Below are positions 41,629-52,130 of a stretch of DNA of 64,000 bases, in pieces. Within the stretch, counting starts at the first letter, position 1. Every line of letters starts with the position of its first letter. A model generated the notes under the pieces. That model ran no database searches. It saw nothing but the letters and a program-made list of their open reading frames with translations, and was not told the DNA's origin. The stretch is from the NCBI GenBank assembly GCA_037783545.1, contig JBBELK010000062.1, forward strand, positions 2,604,001-2,668,000, in the 5' to 3' direction. Both the position numbers and the translations under genes were made by a program. This DNA comes from Henricia sp. BOLD:AAB3569. Lineage: Eukaryota; Echinodermata; Asteroidea; Spinulosida; Echinasteridae.

Positions 41629-41960
41629 TAGATTGGTTCCCGATCCCTATAGATTGGTTCGCTTATTGCGAAAATATAGGGATCGGTAAAGGGCAGCAAT
41701 GACGGGTGTGGTTATTATTATTTATTTTTTTAAAGTAAGTGCGCAGATTTTGCATTGACATTTGTAACTTGGCCGTGCGTGTCGAACAAATCCAATTATG
41801 TAAATAAAGTACACTGCCTAAAGCAAAGGGCTTGGCCAATTTTTAAATATAGAAAACACAATGCGCACGCGCAAAGACGACCAATTACAGATCAAGATGA
41901 AGCGCCCTTTACCTGTCCTTATATTCTCCTGTGTGGAATATGTGGACGGGAACCAGTCTA
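41629..41960. mobile_element. MITE (TAGATTGGTTCCCG family), second copy
   Basis: Ends and body match 11364-11781, with one copy of the 75-bp inner block in place of two. The target duplication GTTGCCGTG (41620-41628) has a one-base variant, GTTGCCATG (41963-41971), after an extra TA. Confidence 0.85.
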
Positions 41961-42254
41961 TAGTTGCCATGTTGCCTAGGCAACCAACAAAAGATCACGT
42001 ATTCACTTCGGCAGTCTATTGGCAAAGCGGGCTCTTTCAGTGCTCGTTTAATACTTTGACAACTGAAGGATGAAAAATCTTCACTTAAGCAACTGAAGGT
42101 CAATGCGGATTCTAACCATCCATTTCCAAAATTAGTTGTCATGTATTGTATGGTTATGCTATAGTAAGGAATGCCACAAATTCAAATAACAAAAGAAAAC
42201 ACGCCGAGTACTTTCTAAAAACAACAAATTACACTGGCTGTTCAGCACACGGCA

Positions 42255-42549
42255 AGGGGCGGTCGGGTTGGCGTACGGGTTCTTTTCTCGCCTTTCACCT
42301 CTGACGTCCCAAGTTCGAATCCGGGGCGTGTATGTGGATTGGGTTTAGTGTCCCAACTTGACCGCGTGAGTTTTCCCCAGGGGCATTTCTCTGGGGGTTT
42401 TCCTCCCACTTCTTAAACTGCGACTCCTTCTTCGTCATCTCAAGTTGATAATATAGTATAGTTAAAGCTAAAACCGTATAGTTGATGGCATAAATGGCCT
42501 TAGTTGCCGAATATGCCATAAATTAATATACAACAACAACAACAACAAG
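42255..42549 (+). mobile_element. tRNA-derived SINE, full length
   Basis: The same family and order of blocks as 13832-14110: GGGGCGGTCGGGTTGGCGTA, GTTCGAATCCGGGGCGTG, CTTCTTCGTCATCTCAAG, GTTGCCGAATATGCCATAAA and a CAA-repeat tail. No clear target duplication. Confidence 0.88.
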
Positions 42550-43225
42550 TTTGAACGTGTACAAACGAATGTATTTCGCAGGGGAGTGGAGCTGTGCGCC
42601 GCTTCAAACTCGTAAAACGTGGCGAAATTGTGTTTTGACACAAGTGGTACGTGGTAATATATACATATTCAAGCTACTGTACATCTGTTTTGGTATTAAA
42701 TCGGTGTCGGGGTGAAATACCGACTTGATTGTCATGAACTCGGTGCACACGCTACTCGTGGCACTGGGGCCGTGCTCGCCGCGCCGGCTGGCTGAACCGT
42801 CAAGATGTGCATGCACTTAGGGTGCTCCGCACCAAGCGTGAAAAAAAAATTTAAATAAAAGTGATTTTCTTTTTTAAAAATTGTTTGGTGCATATTCATA
42901 GATTATACTTTTCCATGGCTAAAAGTATACGTTTAGCACTTTTAACATTGTATTTTTTTGTCACAGGCTGTGCAGGGGTGGTCTCAGAAGAATTGTTGAC
43001 ATAAACAGACACTGAATTATGCAACAAATTATTTAAATCAAAACCATTGGGTTCTGAAAAAAAAATGTTTTCATTTAATTCACCCAGTCAAAATAATAAA
43101 CAGTAAGGTGTCCAATGTTAGAGTGATTAACACTTATTGTTATTGACAGGTCATATTTAGTGGCCTTTGAATGAAATGAGGCAAAGAACTCAACCAATTA
43201 GGGGCCTGTTAGGACTCGAGTCTTA

Positions 43226-43389
43226 ATTCCAGTACAGAAGATTACTCACCCTCGTTTATCCTACAAATGCATTCAGCGCGCATGCGCGGCCAAATCTCGC
43301 TGAAAAGCTCACGTGCGCCCCCAGCGTCCGACGCCTGCCATGCCCCCAATAAAACCCCCGCGCGAAGCGGGCCACTCACAGTTTTTTTC
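43226..43389 (+). repeat. DIRS left inverted terminal repeat
   Basis: It starts AATTCCAGTACAGAAG, continues CTCACCCTCGTTTATCCTAC and GCGCGCATGCGCGGCC, and ends near CCACTCACAG plus a T run. It is inverted at 47872-48035. The outermost 26 bases of the right repeat have no match here; this asymmetry is normal for DIRS ends. Confidence 0.92.
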
Positions 43390-43447
43390 AGCGCAGTTGA
43401 AGCGCGAGCATCGTTGCCAAGTCTCTTGTATAAGTGTTTGTTCAAAC

Positions 43448-45343
43448 ATGGCTGACTCGTCCAAGAACAAGAAACGTCCCCCAGCTAGAAGTGATCAAGC
43501 TGCCCGCGATTCTACAGTGGCGACACCAAGATCCCGCTCGCCACTTGTAAGAGATCCCCCGGGACCGCCTGCAGTCACCTTCAGTACTACACCCAGTTTG
43601 TCCCGGGAAATCCCGCAAGGTCCATTTGCTAGCCTTCACCAACACATGCAGGCTATCGGTGCTACATCTGAGGTTCAAATGCTAGCAGCGGGATCGCCGA
43701 AAGAGCCGCCAATTTCAAGTCGGCTTGCGGCGAGTCACAGAGGCAACGGGGCACCACCGTTCCAGCCTGCGGTCAACCCGTACAGTTCAACGGCTCTACC
43801 GCCTTCACATTTTCACGGGCCTCGGACATCGTACACGGGTCACATTCCAACTACATACCTTTCTGCACAGCATCACTCTTCATCATCTGATGAGACTGAT
43901 CAGCCCTCCTTTCGCACCGCCTTTCAACAACCATCCGATCGTGTCAATACCTTCCCTGTTGACAGAGAGTGCGTAGCCATCATGGATAAAGCCTTAGTTC
44001 AGGTTCAAGATAGCCGTCGCCCACCTGGAACCCCAGTTTGGAGCAAAGTTGTTCAAGCTAATCATCACATTACTGACAAATACTTCACCACTCCAATTCT
44101 TTGTTCTGAAGCCCAAGATACACTACGCAAGGACAATCCTCGCCTTACATCCGGATATTTTGACCAACCTACAAAGTCTTTGGACTCTAAAATCTCTGCC
44201 CTGGACAATAATCTTCGCATCGGAGCTAAACTCTCCTCATTTGCACTTCTGTTATCAGACCTCATTGCCAAATCAGATGATAATACCGTTGACCTACATC
44301 GTTCACTGGATGACTGTCTTAAGCTTTGTCTCCATCAATTCTCCATTGGCTTTGCTTCTACCGCTCTGGTCAGGCGATCACTCACTCTGAACAACATGTT
44401 CCTTCCGTCCTCGGGCCCCAAAGACAGGATGCTTGACCTTCCTCTTGCGGATGCCGACCTATTCGACGGTAAGTTCAACGATTCTGTTATCCTCGAGGCC
44501 AAGCGCTTAAAGGCAGCAGAGAAATTTGGCCATATGGTCGTTCCCTTCGCCGGAAGTGGTCCACCACGGCTCCAACTTCGTCACACGGATCCAGATACTC
44601 TCCGCCATCTTCGTTTCGGCCCTCCCGATCGACGCGTCCTTCGAAGTCCCAAGGATCGCTTTTCCGCAAGGGCCGATGACTATCTTCATCTCCCTTCTCC
44701 CGGTCCGGTCGGAGGTTGTCTCCTCAATTTTTATCACAAGTGGATCTCCATCACCTCAGACAAGTGGGTTCTTCAAACTATTGCGACCGGTTATCGACTG
44801 GAATTTACAAGCACCCCTCCCAGTCACTCTCAACTAAAAATTACGCCAATTCCTTCGGATTTGCTCCGTCGATCTACTCTGGAAAACGAAATTGCCTCTC
44901 TACTCCAGAAGAACGCTATCATCCCTGTTCCCACACAGACGACGTTGGGTTTCACGTCCACGTTTTTCCTCGCTCCCAAGAAATCGGGAGAATGGCGACC
45001 CATCATCAATCTTCGCCCTCTCAACCTATTCATTCGACCCATGCACGTTCGCATGGAGACCCTGTCGTCTGATCTTCAGTCCCTTCAGAGTCACTGGTGG
45101 GCGATCTGCATCGATCTAAAAGACGCGTATCTCCACGTTCCCGTTCACCCGGATCACCAGAAATTCCTCCGGTTCATCTACAACAGGACTATGTACCAAT
45201 TCCAGTGCCTACCATTCGGCCTGTCGACGGCTCCTCGAGTTTTCACACGGATAGTCAAGGTTGTGGCGGCGGCGCTCAGACGACAACATATTCATATCTT
45301 TGTCTATCTGGACGACTGGCTCATCGTAGCTCCATCCTTCTAG
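43448..45343 (+). CDS. DIRS gag-like protein fused to reverse transcriptase, ends at an in-frame TAG
   Basis: From ATG 43448 (MADSSKNKKRPPARSDQAAR) 631 codons stay open. The first 350 or so are Ser/Pro-rich and then helical, consistent with a DIRS gag. The reverse transcriptase follows without a break: SDKWVLQTIATGYRLEF, AIIPVPT, FLAPKKSGEWRPIINLRPLN, CIDLKDAYLHVPVHP, QCLPFGLSTAPRVFTRI and the catalytic VYLDDWLIV. A TAG at 45341 stops the frame seven residues after the YLDD block. The frame then continues unbroken to 46660, so the TAG looks like a single substitution (CAG to TAG fits). No separate gag stop exists, so gag and pol are one frame here. Confidence 0.9.
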   Translation: MADSSKNKKRPPARSDQAARDSTVATPRSRSPLVRDPPGPPAVTFSTTPSLSREIPQGPFASLHQHMQAIGATSEVQMLAAGSPKEPPISSRLAASHRGNGAPPFQPAVNPYSSTALPPSHFHGPRTSYTGHIPTTYLSAQHHSSSSDETDQPSFRTAFQQPSDRVNTFPVDRECVAIMDKALVQVQDSRRPPGTPVWSKVVQANHHITDKYFTTPILCSEAQDTLRKDNPRLTSGYFDQPTKSLDSKISALDNNLRIGAKLSSFALLLSDLIAKSDDNTVDLHRSLDDCLKLCLHQFSIGFASTALVRRSLTLNNMFLPSSGPKDRMLDLPLADADLFDGKFNDSVILEAKRLKAAEKFGHMVVPFAGSGPPRLQLRHTDPDTLRHLRFGPPDRRVLRSPKDRFSARADDYLHLPSPGPVGGCLLNFYHKWISITSDKWVLQTIATGYRLEFTSTPPSHSQLKITPIPSDLLRRSTLENEIASLLQKNAIIPVPTQTTLGFTSTFFLAPKKSGEWRPIINLRPLNLFIRPMHVRMETLSSDLQSLQSHWWAICIDLKDAYLHVPVHPDHQKFLRFIYNRTMYQFQCLPFGLSTAPRVFTRIVKVVAAALRRQHIHIFVYLDDWLIVAPSF

Positions 45344-46660
45344 GACATCCTTCGAGCTCGGTCACAAGTAGTCCAACTCACACTCAATCTCGGTTTCATC
45401 ATCAACACCGAGAAGTCATTCATGTCTCCGTCCCAACGACCTTTATTCCTGGGAGCGACATTAGACTTCACACGAGGCAAAGCCTTTCCTGCTACAAACA
45501 GAATCGATTCTCTGATGGACTGCATTTCCCATTTCATTACGAGTCCGTCACTTCCGGCCATAGCGTGGCTCCGTCTTCTCGGCATTATGGCCAGCCTTGT
45601 AGACCTTGTTCCGTGGTGCAGGATGCGCATGCGCCCGCTACAACTCCACCTACTTTTCCACTACCGTCCTCGACAGGACTCCATCCCCAAGACGGTTCCG
45701 ATAAACCACTTCGTCAAGTCTCATCTCTTCTGGTGGCAGAACTCTCAGAACATTCTCCAGGGAATGCCATTTCCAACTCCGCCTCCCACTGTCACCATGA
45801 CTGCGGATGCGTCGGATACAGGCTGGGGCGCACACATCGGCTCTCGCGTCACAGCAGGAATCTGGACCCCAGCGGAGTCGAGCCTTCACATCAATCATCT
45901 TGAGCTGTTAGCAGTCTCCAAAGCCCTGTCAACCTTCGAGACCCTCGTCACAGGTCGACGAGTCCTCATCAAATCGGACAATTCCACAGTCGTCGCGTAC
46001 ATCAACCGACAGGGTGGGACCCATTCTCCGTCCCTTTGCCTAGCCACCTGGTCTCTACTTACATGGTGTATCCAGAAGGGCATAACTCCACAGGCCGTCC
46101 ATCTTGCTGGAAAGGAAAACTCGCTAGCCGACGCCCTCTCCAGGGGTCGCATAGTGCCGACGGAATGGTCTCTCCGCAAACCCACCGTGAATCAGATATT
46201 CGCCAATCTCGACACCCCCCACGTCGATCTTTTCGCGTCACATCTGAACAATCAACTCCCCACTTTCTGTTCACGACATCCTCATCCCATGGCCTGGAAA
46301 GTGGACGCTCTCAGCATCAGCTGGACAGGAATCTTCGGGTATGCATTCCCTCCAATATCCCTCATCCCATTGGTTCTGAGGAAATTAGAAATGGAAGTAT
46401 GCAGACTGATCCTCATTGCTCCGTTATGGCCCAGACAACACTGGTTTCCTCGACTCCTGTCTCTTCTGTCGCATTGTCCTCTGATCCTCCCCAACCATCC
46501 GGATTTACTCTACCAACCTCGATCTCGGATCCTGCATCCAGACCCGGCCAGCCTGCATCTCTGTGCCTGGATGCTGTCAAGCTCTCCCTCCGATCAGCAG
46601 GCCTTTCGGAAGAAGCTACATCGGTGGCAGCCCAAAGCCGACGCAAGTCCACCAGATTGA
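45344..46660 (+). CDS. DIRS reverse transcriptase thumb and RNase H (continuation past TAG)
   Basis: This is the same frame as the upstream part. It reads VVQLTLNLGFIINTEKS and LFLGATLDF (thumb/connection), then RNase H: TADASDTGWGAHI (first Asp), INHLELLAVSKAL (Glu), LIKSDNSTVVAYINRQGG (Asp) and HLAGKENSLADALSR (final Asp). All four acidic residues are present. A C-terminal segment, VNQIFANLDTPHVDLFA, typical of DIRS pol, follows. After the TAG the first Met is at 45422, but translation as a separate protein is unlikely. It overlaps the recombinase frame from 46036. Confidence 0.9.
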   Translation, partial: DILRARSQVVQLTLNLGFIINTEKSFMSPSQRPLFLGATLDFTRGKAFPATNRIDSLMDCISHFITSPSLPAIAWLRLLGIMASLVDLVPWCRMRMRPLQLHLLFHYRPRQDSIPKTVPINHFVKSHLFWWQNSQNILQGMPFPTPPPTVTMTADASDTGWGAHIGSRVTAGIWTPAESSLHINHLELLAVSKALSTFETLVTGRRVLIKSDNSTVVAYINRQGGTHSPSLCLATWSLLTWCIQKGITPQAVHLAGKENSLADALSRGRIVPTEWSLRKPTVNQIFANLDTPHVDLFASHLNNQLPTFCSRHPHPMAWKVDALSISWTGIFGYAFPPISLIPLVLRKLEMEVCRLILIAPLWPRQHWFPRLLSLLSHCPLILPNHPDLLYQPRSRILHPDPASLHLCAWMLSSSPSDQQAFRKKLHRWQPKADASPPD

Positions 46661-47601
46661 CTTACGATAACCGACTTCGCCACTTCACCAAGTGGTGCGC
46701 AGATCGATCTGTCGGTCCCCGTTCTGCATCTCTAACCTCTGTCTGGGATTTCCTCCTCTACTTATTTAATATCGGCCTCCAGATTTCTACCATCAAAGGT
46801 TACAGGTCGGCCATCGGGGTCCTCCATCAAGGTTTTGACGACGGCTCTACTACCTCAAACAACACATTTATCGCTCAATTGATCAAGGGCATGTTCGTGG
46901 ACCGACCTCCTGTCAAGAAACTTATTCCTTCCTGGGACTTGGGCTCGGTCCTATTATATCTCTCCCGAGCGCCATTCGAACCACTGGCTTCGACGTCTCT
47001 ACATAATCTCACTATCAAGACCATCTTCTTGCTGGCAGCATCTTCGGCCCGACGTCGGAGTGAACCCCACGCCCTTTCCATCGAGCCAGGTCACATCCGG
47101 TGGGAACCAAACGGAGTCCGCCTCATCCCTCACATCGGATTCCTTACCAAAAACCAAAGCATTGAGTTTTCTCCCCCGGATATCTTCGATCAAAGCCTTA
47201 CGTCCTTTTCATCTATTCAAAAGGAAAAGTGGTGGTGCCCCGTTCGGGCCCTCAAGTTCTATCTGGCCCGCACCAAGTCTCTTCGAGGCGACGAGACACA
47301 AATCTTCATTACAACGACGCAGCCTCATCACCGTGCCTCTGTGACCACGATCTCTAGATGGGTGACGGATGCTATGAAAGCATGTCCGGCCCACAGTACG
47401 ACAGCATGCCAAGCCCACGAGCTACGAAGTGCCTCTACCTCATGGGCTCATTTTCTGGGTGTACCAAATCAAGATATCATGAAAGCGGCATGCTGGAAAA
47501 ACCCTTCGACCTTTACATCCTGCTACCTCAGAGATGTTCTGCAGTCGGAAGGGAGCATATGGGCAGCCGAGTTCTGCATACTACATCCAAGGCTGCTCTA
47601 A
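46036..47601 (+). CDS. DIRS tyrosine recombinase (YR)
   Basis: The frame is open for 521 codons in +1 relative to pol. The first 130 codons overlap pol and are probably not translated; Met131 (46426) is a likelier start. The N-terminal SAM-like part has TRLTYDNRLRHFTKWC and STIKGYRSAIGVLHQG. The catalytic domain has LLAASSARRRSEPHAL (first Arg), then HELRSASTSW (His-x-x-Arg), CWKNPSTFTSCYLRD (Trp and the nucleophilic Tyr, residue about 497). All expected catalytic residues are present and no stop interrupts it. It would join the circular DNA intermediate to the chromosome. Confidence 0.93.
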   Translation: MPSHLVSTYMVYPEGHNSTGRPSCWKGKLASRRPLQGSHSADGMVSPQTHRESDIRQSRHPPRRSFRVTSEQSTPHFLFTTSSSHGLESGRSQHQLDRNLRVCIPSNIPHPIGSEEIRNGSMQTDPHCSVMAQTTLVSSTPVSSVALSSDPPQPSGFTLPTSISDPASRPGQPASLCLDAVKLSLRSAGLSEEATSVAAQSRRKSTRLTYDNRLRHFTKWCADRSVGPRSASLTSVWDFLLYLFNIGLQISTIKGYRSAIGVLHQGFDDGSTTSNNTFIAQLIKGMFVDRPPVKKLIPSWDLGSVLLYLSRAPFEPLASTSLHNLTIKTIFLLAASSARRRSEPHALSIEPGHIRWEPNGVRLIPHIGFLTKNQSIEFSPPDIFDQSLTSFSSIQKEKWWCPVRALKFYLARTKSLRGDETQIFITTTQPHHRASVTTISRWVTDAMKACPAHSTTACQAHELRSASTSWAHFLGVPNQDIMKAACWKNPSTFTSCYLRDVLQSEGSIWAAEFCILHPRLL

Positions 47602-47738
47602 GCAGAACTCAATCCTCCTCGAAACCACCTAAATAAGGGTATTCAAGTATATCTGTATCATATCGTTCACTTCTTTTTATCCTTTGACTATTTGTCCGAC
47701 GCGTGCCTCCCCACCCATGAGCTCCCCGGTGCTACTCT

Positions 47739-47841
47739 GCATTTGTAGGATAAACGAGGGTGAGTAATCTACTGTACTGGAATTTTCCAAATCCAAGGGG
47801 ATTTGCAATTCCAGTAAGAAGTTTACTCACCTCGTTTATCG
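47739..47841 (+). repeat. DIRS internal complementary region
   Basis: In reverse complement this equals the two outer ends of the element joined: the right end (TTACTGGAATTGCAAATCCC, then TTGGATTTGGAAAATT) runs directly into the left end (CCAGTACAG.AGATTACTC). It is the template that lets DIRS elements complete circle formation. Its junction shows that the element ends overlap in ATT/AATT. Confidence 0.92.
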
Positions 47842-47871
47842 CCCACCCTTTCCTGGAGAGAGCCCTTAAAA

Positions 47872-48059
47872 CAAAAAAAAACTGAGTGGCCCGCTTCGCG
47901 CGGGGGTTTTATTGGGGGCATGGCAGGCGTCGGACGCTGGGGGCGCACGTGAGCTTTTCAGCGAGATTTGGCCGCGCATGCGCGCTGAATGCATTTGTAG
48001 GATAAACGAGGTGAGTAACTTCTTACTGGAATTGCAAATCCCCTTGGATTTGGAAAATT
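47872..48059 (+). repeat. DIRS right inverted terminal repeat
   Basis: The inverse of the left repeat (CTGAGTGGCCCGCTTCGCGC through GCATTTGTAGGATAAACGAG), followed by the right-specific end TTACTGGAATTGCAAATCCC and TTGGATTTGGAAAATT. One GT dinucleotide is missing relative to the left repeat beside the A/T run. Confidence 0.92.
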
Positions 48060-48307
48060 TTGATCAATGTTAGGGTTTTCAAATGGCTCCCTTTGTTGTT
48101 GGTACATTCCTACGATCAATATCTTATTAAATCTTCAAACATTAGGCGGGCCTCCCACTGTGCGAATTTTGCAACGAACTCTACACGCGCCGGGCCTAGC
48201 TAATTCAATGCCCCTACTTTTAACCAATCAGATGACAGGAATCTACGCATGAGGTATAGGCCTATAATGAAAACTAATGACCCCGAAGTGTTGGATGATT
48301 GGGACTA

Positions 48308-48400
48308 ACACTATGAACAACTAACAATGGAAATTGGGCACACACCATTGTTAATAACAATGGTTTGTGCCCAATTTCCATTGTTAGTTGTTCATAGTGT
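48308..48400. repeat. Near-perfect 93-bp palindrome
   Basis: ACACTATGAACAACTAACAA and the following 26 bases are inverted immediately after a one- or two-base centre, with one mismatch. It probably is a tiny foldback MITE. About 150 bp to its left, GGCGGGCCTCCCACTGTGCG resembles one end of the MITE at 28741-28908. Confidence 0.75.
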
Positions 48401-48593
48401 AAATGGGTACTGAAAATTCACAAACCGGCGAAACGGACAAAAATACCCGTTATGTCAATAGCATTAGGTGCAGGTACTCATCAAATTTTGCCAGTTAGAG
48501 CGTTTACCGATGCGAGTTTGCAACACTCGCTGTTAAATCTGGTCAAAGTGTGAATCTGGTCAAAGTGTGAATATTCTCCCATCCAGTGATCAG

Positions 48594-49775
48594 GGGCCAA
48601 TTTCAAAAAACTGTTCAGCAAAAATGTTTGCTTAATCAAACATTTCTTTGCTTTATAAAAATACGTTAGCAGTCAAAATCTGGTGTACTGCTATTTTTGC
48701 TAAAAGCACAAGTTGACATACAATTTGTATTATTAACAAGGGCCTTTTTTATCAAGCAAACAAATTTTGAATTAAGCAATATGTTTTTGCTTAAAGAGCT
48801 ATAGAATCCCCCTTGACGAGAAATCCAGCATTTGCACCTTTTTCGATAGTCGACATATCCCTCCAGCCGACTTACACCGCTGTTTATTTCAAATTGTCCG
48901 TTTTAAGTGGATAAATCGCAAGCAAAAGCGCAGCTTTCGAAAATGAAATTTTCGCGACTTTTTCGTGACCCGGTGACGCAATCCTCAGAAACACCAGGCA
49001 GTGAACACGGTCGGCAGTTCCATACGTTTACACGCAAAAAACTCCGAAAACCGTCTCTGTTCGATGGTGTTTTTTGAATAGTTGTTCTCTTGCAAAAGGC
49101 CATAAATATGCCCAGTATTGTGTGCTTTACCAGACACCATGAAGAAAAAAAAAGCAGAAAGATTTTCTTTTTTATAACCAAGAGAAAGAGAAATGAGTCG
49201 TTCGTTCTAACTTGTACCGGCCGAATCGATGTTCAAACACGTGGGAAGTACGGCTCACATGGACCGTTCCCACTGCTGTACACAGACCGCTGTGAATGCC
49301 GTTCGTTCCGTGTCAAAACCACCCACCCGTCGCAATGCACCAGTATTTACTTCAAAAGAGCTAATTTATTGTGAGCCAGTTTCACCGTTTTTAAACAAAA
49401 CAGGTAATATCCGATTATTGTCATATTACATGAAGTGTTTTTTTTACGTTTGTATTTTGAATTACAAGGACAAAACAGGCATGATGAACATTCACTGCGT
49501 GTATTTTCCATTCAATACTGCACAGGCCGTTTTGTGTTCTTCTCAGGATGACGTCAAAACCCTGTTTATCAACAAACCAAGTGACCGCGAGCATTTCAGA
49601 ATTTCGGGTGAATAGGGTGAGAAGTGCTTTGCGTTTTAAGCAAAAGGCTGTCGATTTTTGTGGAAAACAAGTTGTGATGGTGTTGTAGACACATACACCT
49701 CCATGATAAACAGGAAAACTTAAAAAATGTGGACGGGGGAATACTAGCTGTTCAACAGCTTTATGAAATTGGCCC
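48594..49775. mobile_element. TIR element with GGGCCAATTTCATAAAGCTG-type ends
   Basis: GGGCCAATTTCAAAAAACTG at the left is inverted at the right (CAGCTTTATGAAATTGGCCC). Just inside lie GTTTGCTTAATCAAAC-type words. The right part includes a block (GTAGACACATACACCTCCAT...GGGGGATACTAGCTG) also present at 1044-1110. Frames at 48903-49181 (minus) and 49229-49615 (plus) have no family resemblance that I recognise, and a transposase is not evident. Confidence 0.55.
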
Positions 49776-50237
49776 GAGGATAGACAAGGTTACCTCGGCT
49801 CGAATTTTTTCATGTGGTGTAATCTTTTAGAGCCGAGGCTATGTATGAACATGAACATGTATCTGTTCTGAAAAAAAACTTCAAATCAAAATGTGTCATT
49901 TCTATCCCCGTGACACACTAATTCCCCCTGGGACTCACCCCAACCTTGTCAGGCATAACCACTACGCAGGTCCTTGAGGGAAATAACCAGCCACTATGAA
50001 TATTTAGCCAACAATTTCAGCTAAACAAACCGGTATGCTTACAGCCTAGCCGTTTTTGTCTTGTTCAAAAACAACCGTTTGTCTAGTCTGTGTACAAAGT
50101 AATACCAATGCGCATTGGTTACCAGACGTGATCTAAAAATAACTTATTAATGTAAGGGTGAGTTTTATATGTGAGAAAATATAAAGAACGAAATGAAAAG
50201 CCCTTGTGGGAGGAGCTCAAGCCTCTCGAGCACCCAC

Positions 50238-50677
50238 GCCCCCTATTGATTGCTTTCGATGACGTAGAACATCCGGGAATGTGTGGTGGGCAACAGTCAC
50301 GCGCGTACACGCGCGCGCCAATAGACGCACATGAACAGGCGGAAAAAATACTCACCAGCGTATTTTCATTCGAAGATGCCGCACGCGGGCGTTGTGATAC
50401 GTTCAAATTATTTAGCATGCACTCGGCTTGTAAAAACGAAAATGCTTTTAGTTGATCGCGATTTTCAGCCTGAAGAAATGCGTTTTTATCTTTATCGATA
50501 CAACAGCCATGGCGCAACAACATAAAGCAAGGTTAAGCAACAAAGGTAAGTGCAACCAATGCGCTTTTCTTGCTCTTTTTGCCGGTTATTATTCGAGCCT
50601 CAGCCACGTGGGTCATGAAAAATGCCCACCAAAATGGTGGATGGAAGGGGTGACGTCACCGGAAAGCAATCAATACC
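50238..50677. mobile_element. Second copy of the ATTGCTTTC...GAAAGCAAT element
   Basis: It is aligned with 9569-9991 along its length. The ends TATTGATTGCTTTCGATGACG and GACGTCACCGGAAAGCAATCA with ATA are inverted. The plus-strand ATG at 50508 (MAQQHKARLSN) again leads into a GGTAAGTGC donor. The minus-strand frame LQAENRDQLKAFSFLQAEC is also kept for about 60 codons, then diverges from the other copy by a frameshift. Confidence 0.6.
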
Positions 50678-51111
50678 CACCCCTTAGGTGCGCCACGAGT
50701 TAATTGCCAACCAAATTACTCGTCGGAAATTAAGAATTTATAGACCTAATAGGCCTACATGCTGGCGAGGTCACAATTTGCTTATGGAGCCACCTGTTTC
50801 CCCAAACTTTCTTAGAAGTGAGCATATAATTAGGCCCTATCTACGCATAGCTTCTTATATCGTGCACTAGGCCATTAAAGATAGATTACATGATTGGGAA
50901 ACTTTTAAAAACAGGACTAACAGCATTACATAACTTGAAAATTGTACAGCGTTATCTGACGTCATCACAACGGAACTATTTCGCGGAAAAGATGCGCTCT
51001 TTTGTAGTTATAAACTGGTGCCGTGAATTCTATTGAATATTGCAATTGAAAACTAGCCTTTTGAGAAGATCACTTGTCAAGTCGGTGACAAAAACACAAT
51101 AATTGTTTATT

Positions 51112-51251
51112 TAAAGGCACAGGCTCGTCAGCAATGCGCGCCCGCCAAATGTGTGCCACGTAATACGCAGCTCCATAGCAAAGGCATGGAGCTGCGTGTT
51201 TCGAGCGCGAATTTGGCGGGCGCGCATTGCTGACGAGCCTGTGCCTTTAAG
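51112..51251. mobile_element. Palindromic MITE (GGCTCGTCAGCAATGCGCGC family)
   Basis: TTAAAGGCACAGGCTCGTCA and the following GCAATGCGCGCCCGCCAAAT are inverted after a short centre containing GCATGGAGCTGCG. The arms are about 60 bp with few mismatches, longer and cleaner than in the copy at 25827. Confidence 0.85.
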
Positions 51252-51514
51252 GGAGTGTCACCAAATCACTTTTTAACTGGGTATTGAGATTTTGATACCA
51301 TATCATTTGTCATATTTTTCTCATTACCATTCTAACATTTCGCGACCTCAATCCGCATATTTTTTAAGGCATATCATCAAAAATCCACCGAAGTTTAGTA
51401 AAATCAATTTGTCCGTTTACAAAGCAGCGCAGTGACAACACCAACCTTTTTGCTTCAACATCCGAATTAGGGATTGCAAATTTCTCGTTTTCTTCACATG
51501 GATAGTATTGTAGG

Positions 51515-52130
51515 TACAATGTACAAATACTGAAAGGGATAGGCTTGTTTTTGTTAACTGTTATATGCTATGCTATTTTATACTAGGCCTCTCCCTTTCA
51601 ATATAACCATTTTTTCCCAATCAAAATCGTTGCTCAAAACGGAATCTTTAAGCAAGTCTTTTTACAGGAAATTGCAATTTTTGGTCAAAATCAAACTCTC
51701 CACACGTTCTACATACATATGTACCTCCCCGACCGTAATACTCTCAAAACTGACGTACACACCTTCGTTTTTATCAATTTTAACATCAAATTTCCATTCA
51801 CCAGGCAAAACTGCACAAGCATGGCGTTTTCGGTCCGACATTTCTTGAAAACATGTGTAAAATCCTCGAGTCCTACCTCTGCACTATGGCGTTCGCGTAT
51901 CACAGAGTCAAGTCTAGATTACCCGAATTGCGACCCAGCACGTACCATTTGTGGACGAGGGGGGATTTTGTTTAGCGGGCCACTGTGCGGTCAGTGAAGG
52001 GAGGACTCACTCAAAATTACCACCAAAAGGCTGGTGAAATGGTTATATTGAAAGGGAGAGGCCTAGTATAAAATAAGCACAGCATATAATAGTAAAAAAA
52101 CAAGCCTATCCCTTTCAGTATTTGGAAGTA
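51515..52130. mobile_element. Foldback MITE (CTTCCAAATACTGAAAG family)
   Basis: The right end TTTCAGTATTTGGAAGTA is intact; the left end is slightly altered (TACAATGTACAAATACTG). Inside, AGGCCTCTCCCTTTCAATATAACCATT is inverted across the element. The flanks GTATTGTAGG and GTATTTTAGG form a 10-bp target duplication with one mismatch. A CAAACTCTCCACACGTTCTA block links it to 7377-8238. Confidence 0.82.

Larger units (their letters stand above)
43226..48059 (+). mobile_element. DIRS-type tyrosine-recombinase retrotransposon, nearly intact
   Basis: The 4.8-kb unit has inverted terminal repeats (left about 43226-43389, right about 47872-48059) and an internal complementary region (47739-47841). 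It has three coding regions in DIRS order: gag-like, reverse transcriptase plus RNase H, and tyrosine recombinase. DIRS elements replicate through a circular intermediate and integrate with the recombinase, so no target duplication is expected and none is seen. The ITRs pair closely, and only one in-frame stop was found in the long frame. This points to a recent insertion. Confidence 0.95.

Noticed and set aside
43313-43447. Upstream start for the DIRS gag frame
   Set aside because: The segment up to 43389 is the inverted terminal repeat; the ATG at 43448 lies just past it.
46036-46425. First 130 codons of the recombinase frame as coding
   Set aside because: They overlap the RNase H frame and show no recognisable domain; a start at 46426 is more likely.
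49229-49615. 128-codon plus-strand frame as a gene
   Set aside because: It lies inside a TIR element, has no family resemblance and no splice or promoter support.
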